A stretch of DNA of 64,000 nucleotides from assembly GCF_927312905.1 (NCBI RefSeq), contig NZ_CAKMHQ010000037.1, positions 1 to 64,000 of the forward strand, written 5' to 3'. How positions within the stretch are numbered: position 1 is the stretch's first letter; each line of letters opens with the position of its first letter. This stretch comes from Candidatus Nitrotoga sp. 1052. GTDB lineage: Bacteria; Pseudomonadota; Gammaproteobacteria; Burkholderiales; Gallionellaceae. Under the pieces are notes generated by a model, which made no database searches, was not told the origin of the DNA, and saw only the letters and a list, made by a program, of their open reading frames with translations. The translations under genes were made by a program, and so were the position numbers. Below are positions 37,591-47,114 of the stretch, piece by piece.

Positions 37591-38877
37591 ATGCATATAG
37601 CACAACGGGGTGCCAGCCAAGTTGTCTGCCAAGTGCTGGCCGGACGCAACCTGAGCCAGACATTGAGTGCGGCTTTGCAGACTACGCCTGGCCAAATTAG
37701 GCCCGAATTAACACCACAACAACGTGGTGCGCTACAGGATTTGAGTTATGGTACGCTGCGTTTTTACGGTCAGTTAGTGCGCGTGCTGGATCAATTGTTG
37801 CACAAACCGGTGCAGGATATGCAACTACGTTGCCTGTTATTAGTGGCTTTGTATCAACTGCTGCATACCAAAGCAGCGCCCCATGCGGTGGTAGATCATG
37901 CCGTGCGCGCTGTGCGAAAGTGCAATGCAGCAGCTGGAGGACTGGCAAATGCGGTGCTGCGCAATTTTTTGCGCAACCGCGAGGCATTACTTGCAGTCGC
38001 GGCCACCAGCGAGGAAGGCCGCTTTGCTTATCCGCAATGGTGGATAGCTGCAGTCCAGGCGCAATATGGAAGGCATTCGGAGGCAATCTTGCTAGCGGGT
38101 AACCAGCATCCACCCATGACACTGCGTGTGAATCGTCGATGCATCAGTACCGCAGATTATCTGGCACTGCTTGCGCAGCATGATATTCAGGCCAGTCTGA
38201 TCGAGCCAGATGCTGTGCTGTTGAGACACCCTCTCCCGGTAAATAAGTTACCAGGATTTTTCGACGGTCTGGTTTCAGTGCAGGATGCGGGTGCGCAATA
38301 CGCAGCACGCTTGTTGGACGTGCGAGATGGAATGCGTGTACTTGATGCGTGCGCTGCACCGGGCGGAAAGAGTACTCACCTACTTGAGCTGGCGCAACTT
38401 GATCTGCTCGCTTTAGACAAAAATGCGCAACGTTTGGAACTAGTACGTGAAAACCTGCAACGTCTACAATTGCATGCACAGTTGCAAAACGGCGATGCGG
38501 CGCAACCCGATAGCTGGTGGGATGGCAAACCATTCCATCGAATTTTGGCCGATGTACCCTGCTCCGCCTCCGGCGTGGTCCGGCGCCATCCCGATATAAA
38601 GTGGCTGCGTCGTCCGGGCGATATCAATGGGTTCGCGCAACAGCAGTTGCATATTCTTTGCGCGTTGTGGCGGTTGCTGGAAAGAGATGGAAAGCTGCTA
38701 TATGCAACCTGTTCCATTTTTGCGCGAGAAAACCAGCAGGTTATCAATGAATTTTTAAATCAGCATGATGATGGCAAACAATTGCCGCTGTCCATGCCCA
38801 ATTTAAATGAAGGTCAAATATTCCCCGATGACCAGCGCGATGGTTTCTTTTATGCATTACTGCAAAAGCATGCATAA
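37591..38877 (+). CDS. rsmB: 16S rRNA m5C967 methyltransferase RsmB
   Basis: 428 aa. The start at 37591 gives MHIAQRGASQVVCQVLAGRN, one base after the fmt stop. The N-terminal NusB-like domain (LLVALYQLLHTKAAPHAVVD) is followed by the SAM-dependent RNA methyltransferase: motif I LDACAAPGGKSTHLLEL, motif IV DVPCSASGVVRRHPDIKW with the catalytic or helper Cys, and motif VI YATCSIF with the nucleophilic Cys. It methylates C967 of 16S rRNA. The DUF4390 gene overlaps its end. Confidence 0.96.
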   Translation: MHIAQRGASQVVCQVLAGRNLSQTLSAALQTTPGQIRPELTPQQRGALQDLSYGTLRFYGQLVRVLDQLLHKPVQDMQLRCLLLVALYQLLHTKAAPHAVVDHAVRAVRKCNAAAGGLANAVLRNFLRNREALLAVAATSEEGRFAYPQWWIAAVQAQYGRHSEAILLAGNQHPPMTLRVNRRCISTADYLALLAQHDIQASLIEPDAVLLRHPLPVNKLPGFFDGLVSVQDAGAQYAARLLDVRDGMRVLDACAAPGGKSTHLLELAQLDLLALDKNAQRLELVRENLQRLQLHAQLQNGDAAQPDSWWDGKPFHRILADVPCSASGVVRRHPDIKWLRRPGDINGFAQQQLHILCALWRLLERDGKLLYATCSIFARENQQVINEFLNQHDDGKQLPLSMPNLNEGQIFPDDQRDGFFYALLQKHA

Positions 38878-39481
38878 CCTGGCGCGATTGCTGGCTGTGT
38901 TGCTGGCATTATGGCTGAGCATTTCGGCCGTCTGTGCCGAGGGTATTACAGTGCGTAAAACGGAGGCGCGGTTTTCTGACGGCAGTTACCAACTTTCGGC
39001 TGATTTCGACATTAGCTTAAACTTTGTTGTAGATCAAGCACTGACGCGCGGGGTGCCTCTGTATTTCATTACCGAATTCACCCTTATTCGTCCGCGTTGG
39101 TACTGGCTGGACGAAGTTATTGCGAAAAATGAACAAACTGCCAAACTATCTTACAACAAACTGACACGCCAGTACCGCATCACGCGTGGCTCTCTGTTCC
39201 AAAATTTCTCTAGCCTGGGCGATGCATTGCGTATTATCAGTCATCAGTCTGCTGCACCTATTGATACTATGCTGCTCCAGAATAACAATAGTTATATTGC
39301 AGCGCTGTTACCCCAAAAGGGGGACTACATTGCTGCCACGCGAATGCGTCTGGATGTAACGCAATTACCGAAACCGTTGCAAGTCAATGCCTTGGCCACC
39401 CAAGATTGGAGCTTTGATACCAATTGGTATCGATGGATAGTGCGCCCCGCAGTATCTGCCGCAGACCGCGAAAGTGAGTAG
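38870..39481 (+). CDS. DUF4390 exported protein upstream of ntrY
   Basis: 203 aa from ATG 38870 (MHNLARLLAVLLALW), which starts the signal peptide directly (cleavage near CAE-GITV); ATG 38852, six codons upstream, is an alternative. It overlaps rsmB by 8 bp. The body (VRKTEARFSDGSYQLSADFD, FTLIRPRWYWLDEVIAKNEQ, YRITRGSLFQNFSSLGDAL) is the DUF4390 pattern. The gene occurs in front of ntrY-type kinases in betaproteobacteria, suggesting a periplasmic role in that signalling system. Confidence 0.8.
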   Translation: MHNLARLLAVLLALWLSISAVCAEGITVRKTEARFSDGSYQLSADFDISLNFVVDQALTRGVPLYFITEFTLIRPRWYWLDEVIAKNEQTAKLSYNKLTRQYRITRGSLFQNFSSLGDALRIISHQSAAPIDTMLLQNNNSYIAALLPQKGDYIAATRMRLDVTQLPKPLQVNALATQDWSFDTNWYRWIVRPAVSAADRESE

Positions 39482-39484
39482 GCA

Positions 39485-41608
39485 GTGAAGTATTTGATTT
39501 TCATCAGCGCACTGCTCGGCAGCTTCCTGCTTTATCTGCTGTCAAGCGCAAGCGCTAATACTGAGCTGTTTTCGCGCAACTACTATGTACTGCTGACTTT
39601 GGCCGGGGTCCTGGCATTGTACCTAACCGTGCTGGTTGGCTATCAATTATGGCAGTTACGCGGCAAGCTTAAGGCACAAGTATTTGGTGCAAAACTCACC
39701 CTGCGTCTGACGCTATTTTTCATTTTGATTGCGATCCTGCCCGGTTTGCTGGTGTATGCTGTTTCGGTACAGTTTCTTGATAAGAGCATCGAGTCGTGGT
39801 TCGATCTTCGGGTAGAAAAAGCGTTGGAGGGCGGTTTGAACCTGGGCCGAAATGCTCTGGAAACTGGTCTTAAGGAATTGAGCAAGAAAGGTCAGTCCAC
39901 CGCCCTGTTGCTTGCAAAACAATCACCAGGTCAATACACCAAAACTTTGGCCCAGCTAATAAACAAAGGTACTGCTCAGGATGTTGCATTGTTTAACAAA
40001 AGCGGAAAGCTACTTGCGTTTGCCAGTAGTAACCGCAAGCCGCCTCCAGATGCGCCGGATGCCGAAATGCTGCGTGAGGCAGGCCAGCAGGGGCTACATA
40101 GCATTATTGATACACTGCCTGATAACAGCCTGATATTGCGTGCGCTGGTGCTGGTTAAGCCACAGCGATTGTCGGCCGGGGCGCGTATCCTGCAGTTGAC
40201 ACAACCAGTGCCCAAACAGCTTGCCGCTGACGCAGAAATGGTACGGGCGGTTTATCGCGATTACCAGGAACTGTCACTGTCTCGTTTGGGATTGAAGCGC
40301 TTGTATGGCATCACGCTGACGCTATCGCTGTTGATTGTATTGTTGAGCGCGGTGTCAGCTGCTTTTTTTATCAGTGATCGCCTAAGCGCACCGCTCGCAG
40401 CGCTGGCCGAAGGAACGCGGGCGGTTGCGCAAGGCGATTTTTCGCGTCAGCATCCAATTAAAAGTAGTGATGAGCTGGGTGCCCTGACCGGGCTATTCAA
40501 CCAGATGACATTACAACTGGCCGATGCAAAAACCACGAGCGAGCAGCAACAGCGCCAAGCGGAAGATGCTAAAGCTTACCTGGAAAGCATGCTGGCACAC
40601 CTATCATCTGGCGTTTTGGTAGTGGATGAACAATTCAGGCTGCGTTCTGTCAACAGTAGTGCGGCGCAGATACTTGGGGCATCGCTCCTGGATATGCAGG
40701 ATGTGCCCTTAGCGGAAATCGCCGTGCGGCATCCCCTGTTACGTCCCTTTTCCGATGCGGTCATGCAGGCCTTTAATGAAGTGACAAGCGGCGAATGGCA
40801 GCGTCAGATTGAGCGGCTCAGCAAGAATGGTGATCAGATATTATTAATGCGCGGCACCCGGCTATCCACAGCGACGAACAGTAGCTACGTAGTGGTGTTC
40901 GACGATATTACCCATTTGCTGCAAGCGGAACGTCAGGCTGCGTGGGGCGAAGTGGCACGTCGTTTGGCGCACGAAATTAAAAATCCACTTACACCTATTC
41001 AGCTGTCTGCGGAGCGCCTTCAGCACAAGTTAAGCGCCAAGCTGGATGGTAGCGACGCACAGCTATTACAGCGAGCCACGCAGACTATCGTGAGTCAAGT
41101 GGCGGCAATGAAAAACATGGTAACGGAATTCGCAGATTATGCCCGGGCGCCTGCTCCCAAATTGGTGGTGCTGGACATGCACCAGCTACTACGCGAAGTG
41201 CTCGGGTTGTATGAAGCTAACAGCAGTCCGATTACCTTGCGCTTGAATGCGATGAAAACTTTGGTGAAGGGGGATGCGACGCGCTTGCGTCAAGTGATTC
41301 ATAATTTGTTGCAGAATTCGTATGACGCTTTACAAAACGTGACTCAACGGGAAATTATCCTGAGCACGGCAGAGGAAGGCGGTGCATTAAAATTGTGTGT
41401 GCAAGACAATGGCAGTGGTTTTCCTGAACATTTGCTGGCGCGCGCTTTCGAACCTTACAGGACGACTAAGCCCAAGGGTACTGGACTAGGTTTGGCAATC
41501 GTGAAAAAAATTGTGGAAGAACACGGTGGCAGTATTGTTATTGAAAATGTAGCAACTGGTGGAACGCGAGTAAGTGTTACCTTGCCCTTATTAATAGAGG
41601 TCGTGTAA
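39485..41608 (+). CDS. ntrY: NtrY-type sensor histidine kinase
   Basis: 707-aa membrane kinase. Hydrophobic segments near 1-55 and 75-105 flank the sensor region, and another at about 275-305 is followed by a HAMP domain (SDRLSAPLAALAEGTRAVAQ). A PAS domain follows (MLAHLSSGVLVVDEQFRLRS), then HisKA with the phosphorylated His in ARRLAHEIKNPLTPIQLSAE, and the HATPase with N (HNLLQNSYDAL), G1 (DNGSGFPE) and G2 (GTGLGLAIVKKIVEEHGG) boxes. The architecture is that of NtrY of the NtrY-NtrX system (nitrogen or redox sensing). ntrX starts 2 bp later. Confidence 0.93.
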   Translation: MKYLIFISALLGSFLLYLLSSASANTELFSRNYYVLLTLAGVLALYLTVLVGYQLWQLRGKLKAQVFGAKLTLRLTLFFILIAILPGLLVYAVSVQFLDKSIESWFDLRVEKALEGGLNLGRNALETGLKELSKKGQSTALLLAKQSPGQYTKTLAQLINKGTAQDVALFNKSGKLLAFASSNRKPPPDAPDAEMLREAGQQGLHSIIDTLPDNSLILRALVLVKPQRLSAGARILQLTQPVPKQLAADAEMVRAVYRDYQELSLSRLGLKRLYGITLTLSLLIVLLSAVSAAFFISDRLSAPLAALAEGTRAVAQGDFSRQHPIKSSDELGALTGLFNQMTLQLADAKTTSEQQQRQAEDAKAYLESMLAHLSSGVLVVDEQFRLRSVNSSAAQILGASLLDMQDVPLAEIAVRHPLLRPFSDAVMQAFNEVTSGEWQRQIERLSKNGDQILLMRGTRLSTATNSSYVVVFDDITHLLQAERQAAWGEVARRLAHEIKNPLTPIQLSAERLQHKLSAKLDGSDAQLLQRATQTIVSQVAAMKNMVTEFADYARAPAPKLVVLDMHQLLREVLGLYEANSSPITLRLNAMKTLVKGDATRLRQVIHNLLQNSYDALQNVTQREIILSTAEEGGALKLCVQDNGSGFPEHLLARAFEPYRTTKPKGTGLGLAIVKKIVEEHGGSIVIENVATGGTRVSVTLPLLIEVV

Positions 41609-41610
41609 AA

Positions 41611-42264
41611 ATGGCAACTAAAGAAATCCTAGTAGTAGATGATGAAATCGGAATACGCGAGTTGCTCTCGGAAATCTTGTTTGACGAAGGTTATCACGTG
41701 CATCTGGCTGAAAATGCTATTCAGGCCCGGGATTTTCGCAACCGGCAGGTGCCGGATTTGGTGTTGCTGGACATTTGGATGCCGAATACCGATGGCGTCA
41801 GTCTGCTCAAAGAGTGGGTAGGACAGAACTTGTTGACTATGCCAGTGATCATGATGTCAGGGCACGGCACCATAGAAACAGCACTTGAGGCGACGCGCAT
41901 CGGTGCAGTGGATTTCCTTGAAAAACCCATTGCGTTACAGAAATTGCTTGATGCTGTTGCCAAGGCAATCAGGCTGGGTGCAACACCAAATATTCGGCAG
42001 GAAACTACATCGTCAGATTTAACTGACAGGGGAAACGTGGCGACCATTTGGGAGACTGCGGCGCAATTCCCGTTGCCGCTCGACTTGCCATTACGCGAAG
42101 CGCGTGATCATTTTGACAGCCTTTACTTTAATTATCATATGCATAAAGAGAATGGCAATATGACCCGTGTGGCGAAGAACGTTGGTTTGGAACGCACCCA
42201 TTTATATCGCAAATTAAAACAGCTCGACGTTAAGTTCGCCAAGAAGGGTTTGGACGAAAATTAA
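41611..42264 (+). CDS. ntrX: NtrX-type response regulator without AAA+ domain
   Basis: 217 aa. The receiver domain covers 1-120 with phospho-acceptor Asp54 (LVLLDIWMPNTDG), acidic pair ILVVDDE and Lys in FLEKPIAL. A linker follows, then directly a Fis-type helix-turn-helix (NMTRVAKNVGLERTHLYRKL). The roughly 240-residue sigma-54 activating AAA+ domain (GAFTGA loop, Walker A) of canonical NtrX is absent, and there is no frameshift or stop to explain it. It can therefore bind DNA but cannot remodel sigma-54 polymerase. Cotranscribed with ntrY. Confidence 0.9.
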   Translation: MATKEILVVDDEIGIRELLSEILFDEGYHVHLAENAIQARDFRNRQVPDLVLLDIWMPNTDGVSLLKEWVGQNLLTMPVIMMSGHGTIETALEATRIGAVDFLEKPIALQKLLDAVAKAIRLGATPNIRQETTSSDLTDRGNVATIWETAAQFPLPLDLPLREARDHFDSLYFNYHMHKENGNMTRVAKNVGLERTHLYRKLKQLDVKFAKKGLDEN

Positions 42265-42366
42265 CAATTGCAAACGGAAATATCAGGTTGGTTTAGGGTG
42301 AAAAACATAAAATGAATATAGCTTAAGATATGCAAGCCGTATTTTCTCTAATGTTTAGTTCTCGAA

Positions 42367-42954
42367 TTAATTGTTGCGCCTTTCGGACACTGCGCAAATG
42401 CGCTGCATGACGGTGGGACCCGGCTCTTGAAACTCACCTTGTTGATAGGCAATTACTGTCAGGTGCGGGAAAAAAACCTCCAATAGCTCATTAGAGCGCA
42501 GCAAAAAATCCGGGTTTTTTGGTCGCCCAAAGCGCTCATTGCCATCCATGAAGGTTTCGTAAATCAGCACTCCACCAGCATTCAGCGACTCGATCAGTAG
42601 CGGCAATAGCGGCCGATGCAGATATCGGCTGACAACTATGCCATCAAAGCGATGGCCAGAATATGGCCAAATATCATTCTCCAAGTCTGCGACCATGGTT
42701 GATACATTAGATAGCTGTTGTAGCCCGGCAAGAGCTGCCGCATCACGATCCACGGCATTTACTCGCCAGTTGTTGGCCACAAGCCAGCGCGTATGGCGTC
42801 CGCTGCCACAAGCTAAATCGAGTACCTGACCGCCGCTACGAATCAATTGAGCATAGTGGCAAATCCATGGCGATGGAATACCCTCGCGTTGTAATGGAGC
42901 AGTGTTTCCGTTATGTTCTGTCATCTCAAAAATGGTGTTAGCTCTGTGAAGCAC
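42367..42954 (-). CDS. Class I SAM methyltransferase
   Basis: 195 aa from a GTG at 42954; ATG at 42924 (MTEHNGNTAPLQREG) is a likely alternative. Motif I is VLDLACGSGRHTRWLVANNW, then AVDRDAAALAGL and ADLENDIWPY. It resembles small TehB/UbiE-like methyltransferases. Substrate unknown. No operon partner. Confidence 0.75.
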   Translation of the reverse strand: MLHRANTIFEMTEHNGNTAPLQREGIPSPWICHYAQLIRSGGQVLDLACGSGRHTRWLVANNWRVNAVDRDAAALAGLQQLSNVSTMVADLENDIWPYSGHRFDGIVVSRYLHRPLLPLLIESLNAGGVLIYETFMDGNERFGRPKNPDFLLRSNELLEVFFPHLTVIAYQQGEFQEPGPTVMQRICAVSERRNN

Positions 42955-43172
42955 TTCAACTGCATGGTTAAGGTTAACTTTGCGTCGGTAAATTCGTAGT
43001 TACTGTAGGGTAAGGTCACCATTTTGCTGGTGACAGCTTGCTTAGCAAGACCGCACGATATTTTCCTTTCAAGATATCATAATATGAAAGGTGCCAAGTG
43101 TTTCTAAAAATGTCAATTCCTGCAATAATCCAAGGCGAGAAACAATATTTGTTAAATTGAGGCAGCATAACC

Positions 43173-43832
43173 ATGACGCAAGATGAGTTAAAGCTCGCGG
43201 TGGCACAAGCCGCAATAGCGTATGTCCCGGCGAATTGCATCGTAGGAGTGGGCACCGGCTCGACGGCCAATTTCTTTATAGACGAGCTGGGAAAGATCAA
43301 GAAAAAAATATGCGGTGCGGTGGCCAGCTCCGAGGCTTCAGCGCAGCGCTTAAAAGAGCATGGCATCCAGGTGGTCTCGCTGAATGATGTGGGTAGCTTA
43401 TCTGTTTATGTAGATGGGGCAGACGAGATTACGCGTCATTTGCATATGATCAAGGGCGGTGGCGGCGCATTGACGCGCGAAAAAATAGTAGCCGCCGCGA
43501 GCAAAAAATTTATTTGTTTATGCGATTCAAGCAAGCTAGTGGATGTTCTTGGGCGCTTCCCATTGCCGCTGGAGGTGATCCCCATGGCTAGCAGCTATGT
43601 GGCACGCCAGATGGTGCTGCTGGGTGGTCAGCCCAAATTGCGTGAGGGTTTTGTTACTGACAATGGCAACCTCATTCTTGATGTATCTGGCCTAAAAATA
43701 TTGAATCCGGTGGAGCTGGAAACTACGTTGAATAATATTACGGGTGTGGTCACCAATGGCCTGTTTGCGCGTCGTGGGGCAGACGTACTGTTGCTGGGAA
43801 CTGCAAGCGGGGTGCAGACCTTAACTGCATAG
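43173..43832 (+). CDS. rpiA: Ribose-5-phosphate isomerase A
   Basis: 219 aa, interconverts ribose-5-phosphate and ribulose-5-phosphate. [17 protein letters not shown] (phosphate loop), [10 protein letters not shown] (catalytic Asp) and [16 protein letters not shown] (catalytic Glu/Lys region) are all conserved. Usual length. Confidence 0.96.
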   Translation: MTQDELKLAVAQAAIAYVPANCIVGVGTGSTANFFIDELGKIKKKICGAVASSEASAQRLKEHGIQVVSLNDVGSLSVYVDGADEITRHLHMIKGGGGALTREKIVAAASKKFICLCDSSKLVDVLGRFPLPLEVIPMASSYVARQMVLLGGQPKLREGFVTDNGNLILDVSGLKILNPVELETTLNNITGVVTNGLFARRGADVLLLGTASGVQTLTA

Positions 43833-43899
43833 TATGTAATAAAATTGTCACAGTACGCGAGTAGTATCACCAACCTTTATCCATAAAAGGATTTGAATC

Positions 43900-44607
43900 A
43901 TGGTCTCCACAGAACATACCTCTAAGCAATTTGATGCCGAGCTGGAAGCGGTGCGTGCGCGAGTATTACAAATGGGTGGACTGGTGGAGAGTCAAATTCG
44001 GCTCGCTATTGAGGCGCTGGTTAATGGCGATGTGCCCCTGATGAACCGCATTATTAATGATGATCATCGCGTTAACGCGATGGAGGTAGAAATCGACGAG
44101 AGCTGTAACCAGATTATTGCTCGCCGCCAACCTGCCGCAGGTGACTTGCGTATGGTGATGACGGTAATCAAGACTATTACTGATCTCGAACGTATCGGCG
44201 ACGAGGCGGAAAAAATAGCGCGCATGGGCAAACTGCTGTCGCAGAGGAACAGTCTCATTCTGCCACGTTATACGGAAATCAAGCATGCCGCCGAAATGGC
44301 TCTGGACATGCTACGCAAATCGCTGGATGCCTTTGCTCGCCTTGATCTTGCCTATGCGGCCCAAGTGGTGCGTCAGGATGAGTTGGTTGATGAGGAATTC
44401 CGCACCATCATGCGCTACCTCATCACCTTCATGATGGAAGACCCGCGCACCATCTCCACTGCACTGGAAATTCTGTTCGTCGCCAAGGCCATTGAGCGCA
44501 TCGGTGATCATGCCAAGAACATGTCCGAATATGTGGTTTATATGGTCAAGGGCAAGGACGTGCGCCATGTCACCGTGGAAGAAATTGAGCGCGAAGTTTT
44601 AGAGTAA
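43900..44607 (+). CDS. phoU: Phosphate transport system regulator PhoU
   Basis: 235 aa, all helical, two three-helix repeats with the metal-binding motifs ERIGDEAEKIARM and ERIGDHAKNMSEYVVY. PhoU represses the Pho response through PhoR and Pst. Here it stands alone, away from pst genes and from phoB-phoR at 57-59 kb. AAAGGA precedes ATG. Confidence 0.95.
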   Translation: MVSTEHTSKQFDAELEAVRARVLQMGGLVESQIRLAIEALVNGDVPLMNRIINDDHRVNAMEVEIDESCNQIIARRQPAAGDLRMVMTVIKTITDLERIGDEAEKIARMGKLLSQRNSLILPRYTEIKHAAEMALDMLRKSLDAFARLDLAYAAQVVRQDELVDEEFRTIMRYLITFMMEDPRTISTALEILFVAKAIERIGDHAKNMSEYVVYMVKGKDVRHVTVEEIEREVLE

Positions 44608-44739
44608 TTGCCAGGGCGCGCTTACGCACCATCATCATTGGTGCATTAGCCGCCGGTAATGTTTCAGTCAAAGACGTTCGCGCGGAATTGCACCTTCGCC
44701 AATCTTAATGAGCTGAAATATTCTGCGGACTTAGGCTGG

Positions 44740-45876
44740 TCAAGTCATCTGCAAGTGATCCAGCCCCGCCATTATGTCGAGATTCTTGGAACTTTGACTT
44801 TCCAGCTTAAAACGCAGACGCAGATCGTTGACCGAATCGGCATTCTTTAGCGCTTCTTCATAGCTGATCAGATTGGCTTCGTGCAGATCGAACAGCGCTT
44901 GATCGAAGGTCTGCATCCCAAGCTCGCGCGATTTGGACATCACTCCCTTGATTGCAAGCACCTCACCCTTGAAGATCAAGTCAGAGATGAGCGGTGAGTT
45001 AAGCATGATTTCCATGGCCACTGAGCGGCCTGTCCCATCCACCCGCGGGATTAGGCGCTGAGAAACAAGTGCCTTGATATTGAGAGACAAATCCATCAGC
45101 AATTGCTCGCGGCGCTCTTCCGGGAAGAAGTTGATGATGCGATCCAGCGCCTGATTCGCACTGTTGGCGTGCAGGGTAGCCATGCACAGGTGGCCGGTCT
45201 CGGCGAATGTCACAGCATATTCCATGGTTTCGCGGTCGCGTATCTCACCGATGAAAATGACATCCGGTGCCTGGCGCAACGTGTTTTTCAATGCGATTTG
45301 CCAAGAATCGGTGTCTACTCCAACCTCGCGGTGAGTGATGAGGCAGTTGATGTGCTCATGCACAAACTCAACCGGCTCTTCGATGGTGATGATGTGGCCG
45401 TACGTATTCTGGTTACGGTGGCCAAGCATGGCTGCCAATGTTGTGGATTTGCCGCTGCCAGTGCCACCAACCAAAATGACCAGTCCGCGTTTGGTCATTG
45501 CCACATCCTTTAGTATCTCTGGCATCCCCATTTGCGTAAGATCGGGAATCTTGGTGGTTATGGTGCGCAACACCATGCCTATACGTTGCTGCTGCATAAA
45601 CACATTAACGCGGAAGCGGCCAATGCCGGCCGGACTGATAGCGAAGTTACATTCGTGTGAAGCTTCGAATTCGGCGGCCTGACGATCGTTCATGATGCTG
45701 TTCGCTAATTCCATGGTGTGTTGCGGTGTAAGCACCTGTTGTGAAACGGGGGTCATCTTGCCGTCCACCTTGAATGCTGGCGGGAATCCTACAGTGATAA
45801 ACAGGTCAGATGCCTTCTGGGCAATCATCCCCCGCAACAGATTATGCATTAGCTCGGTAGCCTGATCTCTTTCCAT
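44740..45876 (-). CDS. pilU: Type IV pilus retraction ATPase PilU
   Basis: 378-aa secretion ATPase. Walker A GGTGSGKSTTLAAMLG, Asp box ITIEEPVEFVHEH, Walker B IFIGEIRDRETMEY and His box TGHLCMATLHANSANQ are all present. The C-terminus EVLAIKGVMSKSRELGMQTF is typical of PilU. PilU assists PilT in pilus retraction. Starts 25 bp after the pilT stop, with AGGAG ahead. Confidence 0.95.
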   Translation of the reverse strand: MERDQATELMHNLLRGMIAQKASDLFITVGFPPAFKVDGKMTPVSQQVLTPQHTMELANSIMNDRQAAEFEASHECNFAISPAGIGRFRVNVFMQQQRIGMVLRTITTKIPDLTQMGMPEILKDVAMTKRGLVILVGGTGSGKSTTLAAMLGHRNQNTYGHIITIEEPVEFVHEHINCLITHREVGVDTDSWQIALKNTLRQAPDVIFIGEIRDRETMEYAVTFAETGHLCMATLHANSANQALDRIINFFPEERREQLLMDLSLNIKALVSQRLIPRVDGTGRSVAMEIMLNSPLISDLIFKGEVLAIKGVMSKSRELGMQTFDQALFDLHEANLISYEEALKNADSVNDLRLRFKLESQSSKNLDIMAGLDHLQMT

Positions 45877-45900
45877 GATGAACTCCTGATAACCCCTTGA

Positions 45901-46944
45901 TTAACCGACAAACGTATCCTTGTTAGCTGCCTTGGTGCGCGCTTCTGCAGATGATACGACATTACGCTTGACCAGATCTTGCAGGCATTGGTCTAGCGTC
46001 TGCATTCCAAGAGCACCGCCGGTCTGGATGGAGGAATACATCTGTGGCACCTTGGCTTCGCGAATCAGATTGCGGATGGCTGGAGTGCAAATCATAATTT
46101 CATGGGCTGCCACACGACCGGTACCATCTTTTGTTTTAAGTAAGGTTTGTGAAATAACTGCACGTAGTGATTCTGACAGCATGGCGCGCACCATTTCCTT
46201 TTCGTCAGCAGGGAAGACGTCAATGATGCGGTCGATGGTCTTGGCCGCAGAACTGGTATGTAGTGTTCCGAACACCAAATGACCGGTTTCAGCCGCAGAC
46301 ATGGCCAAGCGTATGGTTTCCAAGTCGCGCATTTCACCTACCAGGATAATGTCTGGGTCTTCGCGCAATGCGCTACGTAAAGCGTTTTGAAATGAAAGAG
46401 TATGCGCGCCCACTTCGCGCTGGTTGACCAAACACTTTTTACTTTCGTGAACAAATTCAATCGGGTCCTCCACGGTCAGAATGTGCCCCATTTCATGTTC
46501 GTTGCGATGATTAACCATCGCTGCCAAAGTGGTGGACTTACCCGACCCGGTTGGGCCCGTCACTAAAACCATACCGCGCGGATAATCGGCAATAGACTCA
46601 AAAATTTTGGGAGCCTTGAGGTCTGCCAGGGACAATATTTTGGATGGAATGGTCCGCATCACCGCACCCGCACCGCGCTGGTGGACAAAGGCGTTTACGC
46701 GGAAACGTGCGAGTCCCGGGATCTCAAAAGAAAAATCGATTTCCTTATTTTCTTCATAGATTTTGCGTTGCCCGTCATTCATGATGTCATACACCATGGC
46801 GTGCACTTCCGTGTGTAGCATCGCCGGCAAGTTGATCTTGCGTATGTCGCCATGCACACGAATCATCGGTGGCAACCCAGCAGATAAGTGCAAATCGGAA
46901 GCCTTGTTTTTGACACCAAAAGCAAGCAGTTCGGTAATGTCCAT
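45901..46944 (-). CDS. pilT: Type IV pilus retraction ATPase PilT
   Basis: 347 aa. Walker A GPTGSGKSTTLAAM, Asp box LTVEDPIEFVHES, Walker B ILVGEMRDLETIRL, His box TGHLVFGTLHTSSAAKTIDR and the AIRNLIRE motif needed for retraction are intact. It powers pilus retraction and twitching motility and DNA uptake. Transcribed divergently from yggS (170 bp), an arrangement widely conserved. Confidence 0.97.
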   Translation of the reverse strand: MDITELLAFGVKNKASDLHLSAGLPPMIRVHGDIRKINLPAMLHTEVHAMVYDIMNDGQRKIYEENKEIDFSFEIPGLARFRVNAFVHQRGAGAVMRTIPSKILSLADLKAPKIFESIADYPRGMVLVTGPTGSGKSTTLAAMVNHRNEHEMGHILTVEDPIEFVHESKKCLVNQREVGAHTLSFQNALRSALREDPDIILVGEMRDLETIRLAMSAAETGHLVFGTLHTSSAAKTIDRIIDVFPADEKEMVRAMLSESLRAVISQTLLKTKDGTGRVAAHEIMICTPAIRNLIREAKVPQMYSSIQTGGALGMQTLDQCLQDLVKRNVVSSAEARTKAANKDTFVG

Positions 46945-47114
46945 ATATAATCCTAGTAAATTCGCAGAACTGAACTATCGCATGAAAATAAGTTAGGGGC
47001 GCGACTACGCGACTAATGGCGTCTCTACCGCACCTTCACATTGGTGCCTTTCAGAAAATATACCGTGCAATCATCACAAATTAATGAAGTATTCGGTTTG
47101 ACGAGCAGTTAATT

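Noticed and set aside
44626-44644. Hairpin GCACCA...TGGTGC between phoU and pilU as a terminator
   Set aside because: Only 6 bp of stem and no T run on either strand.
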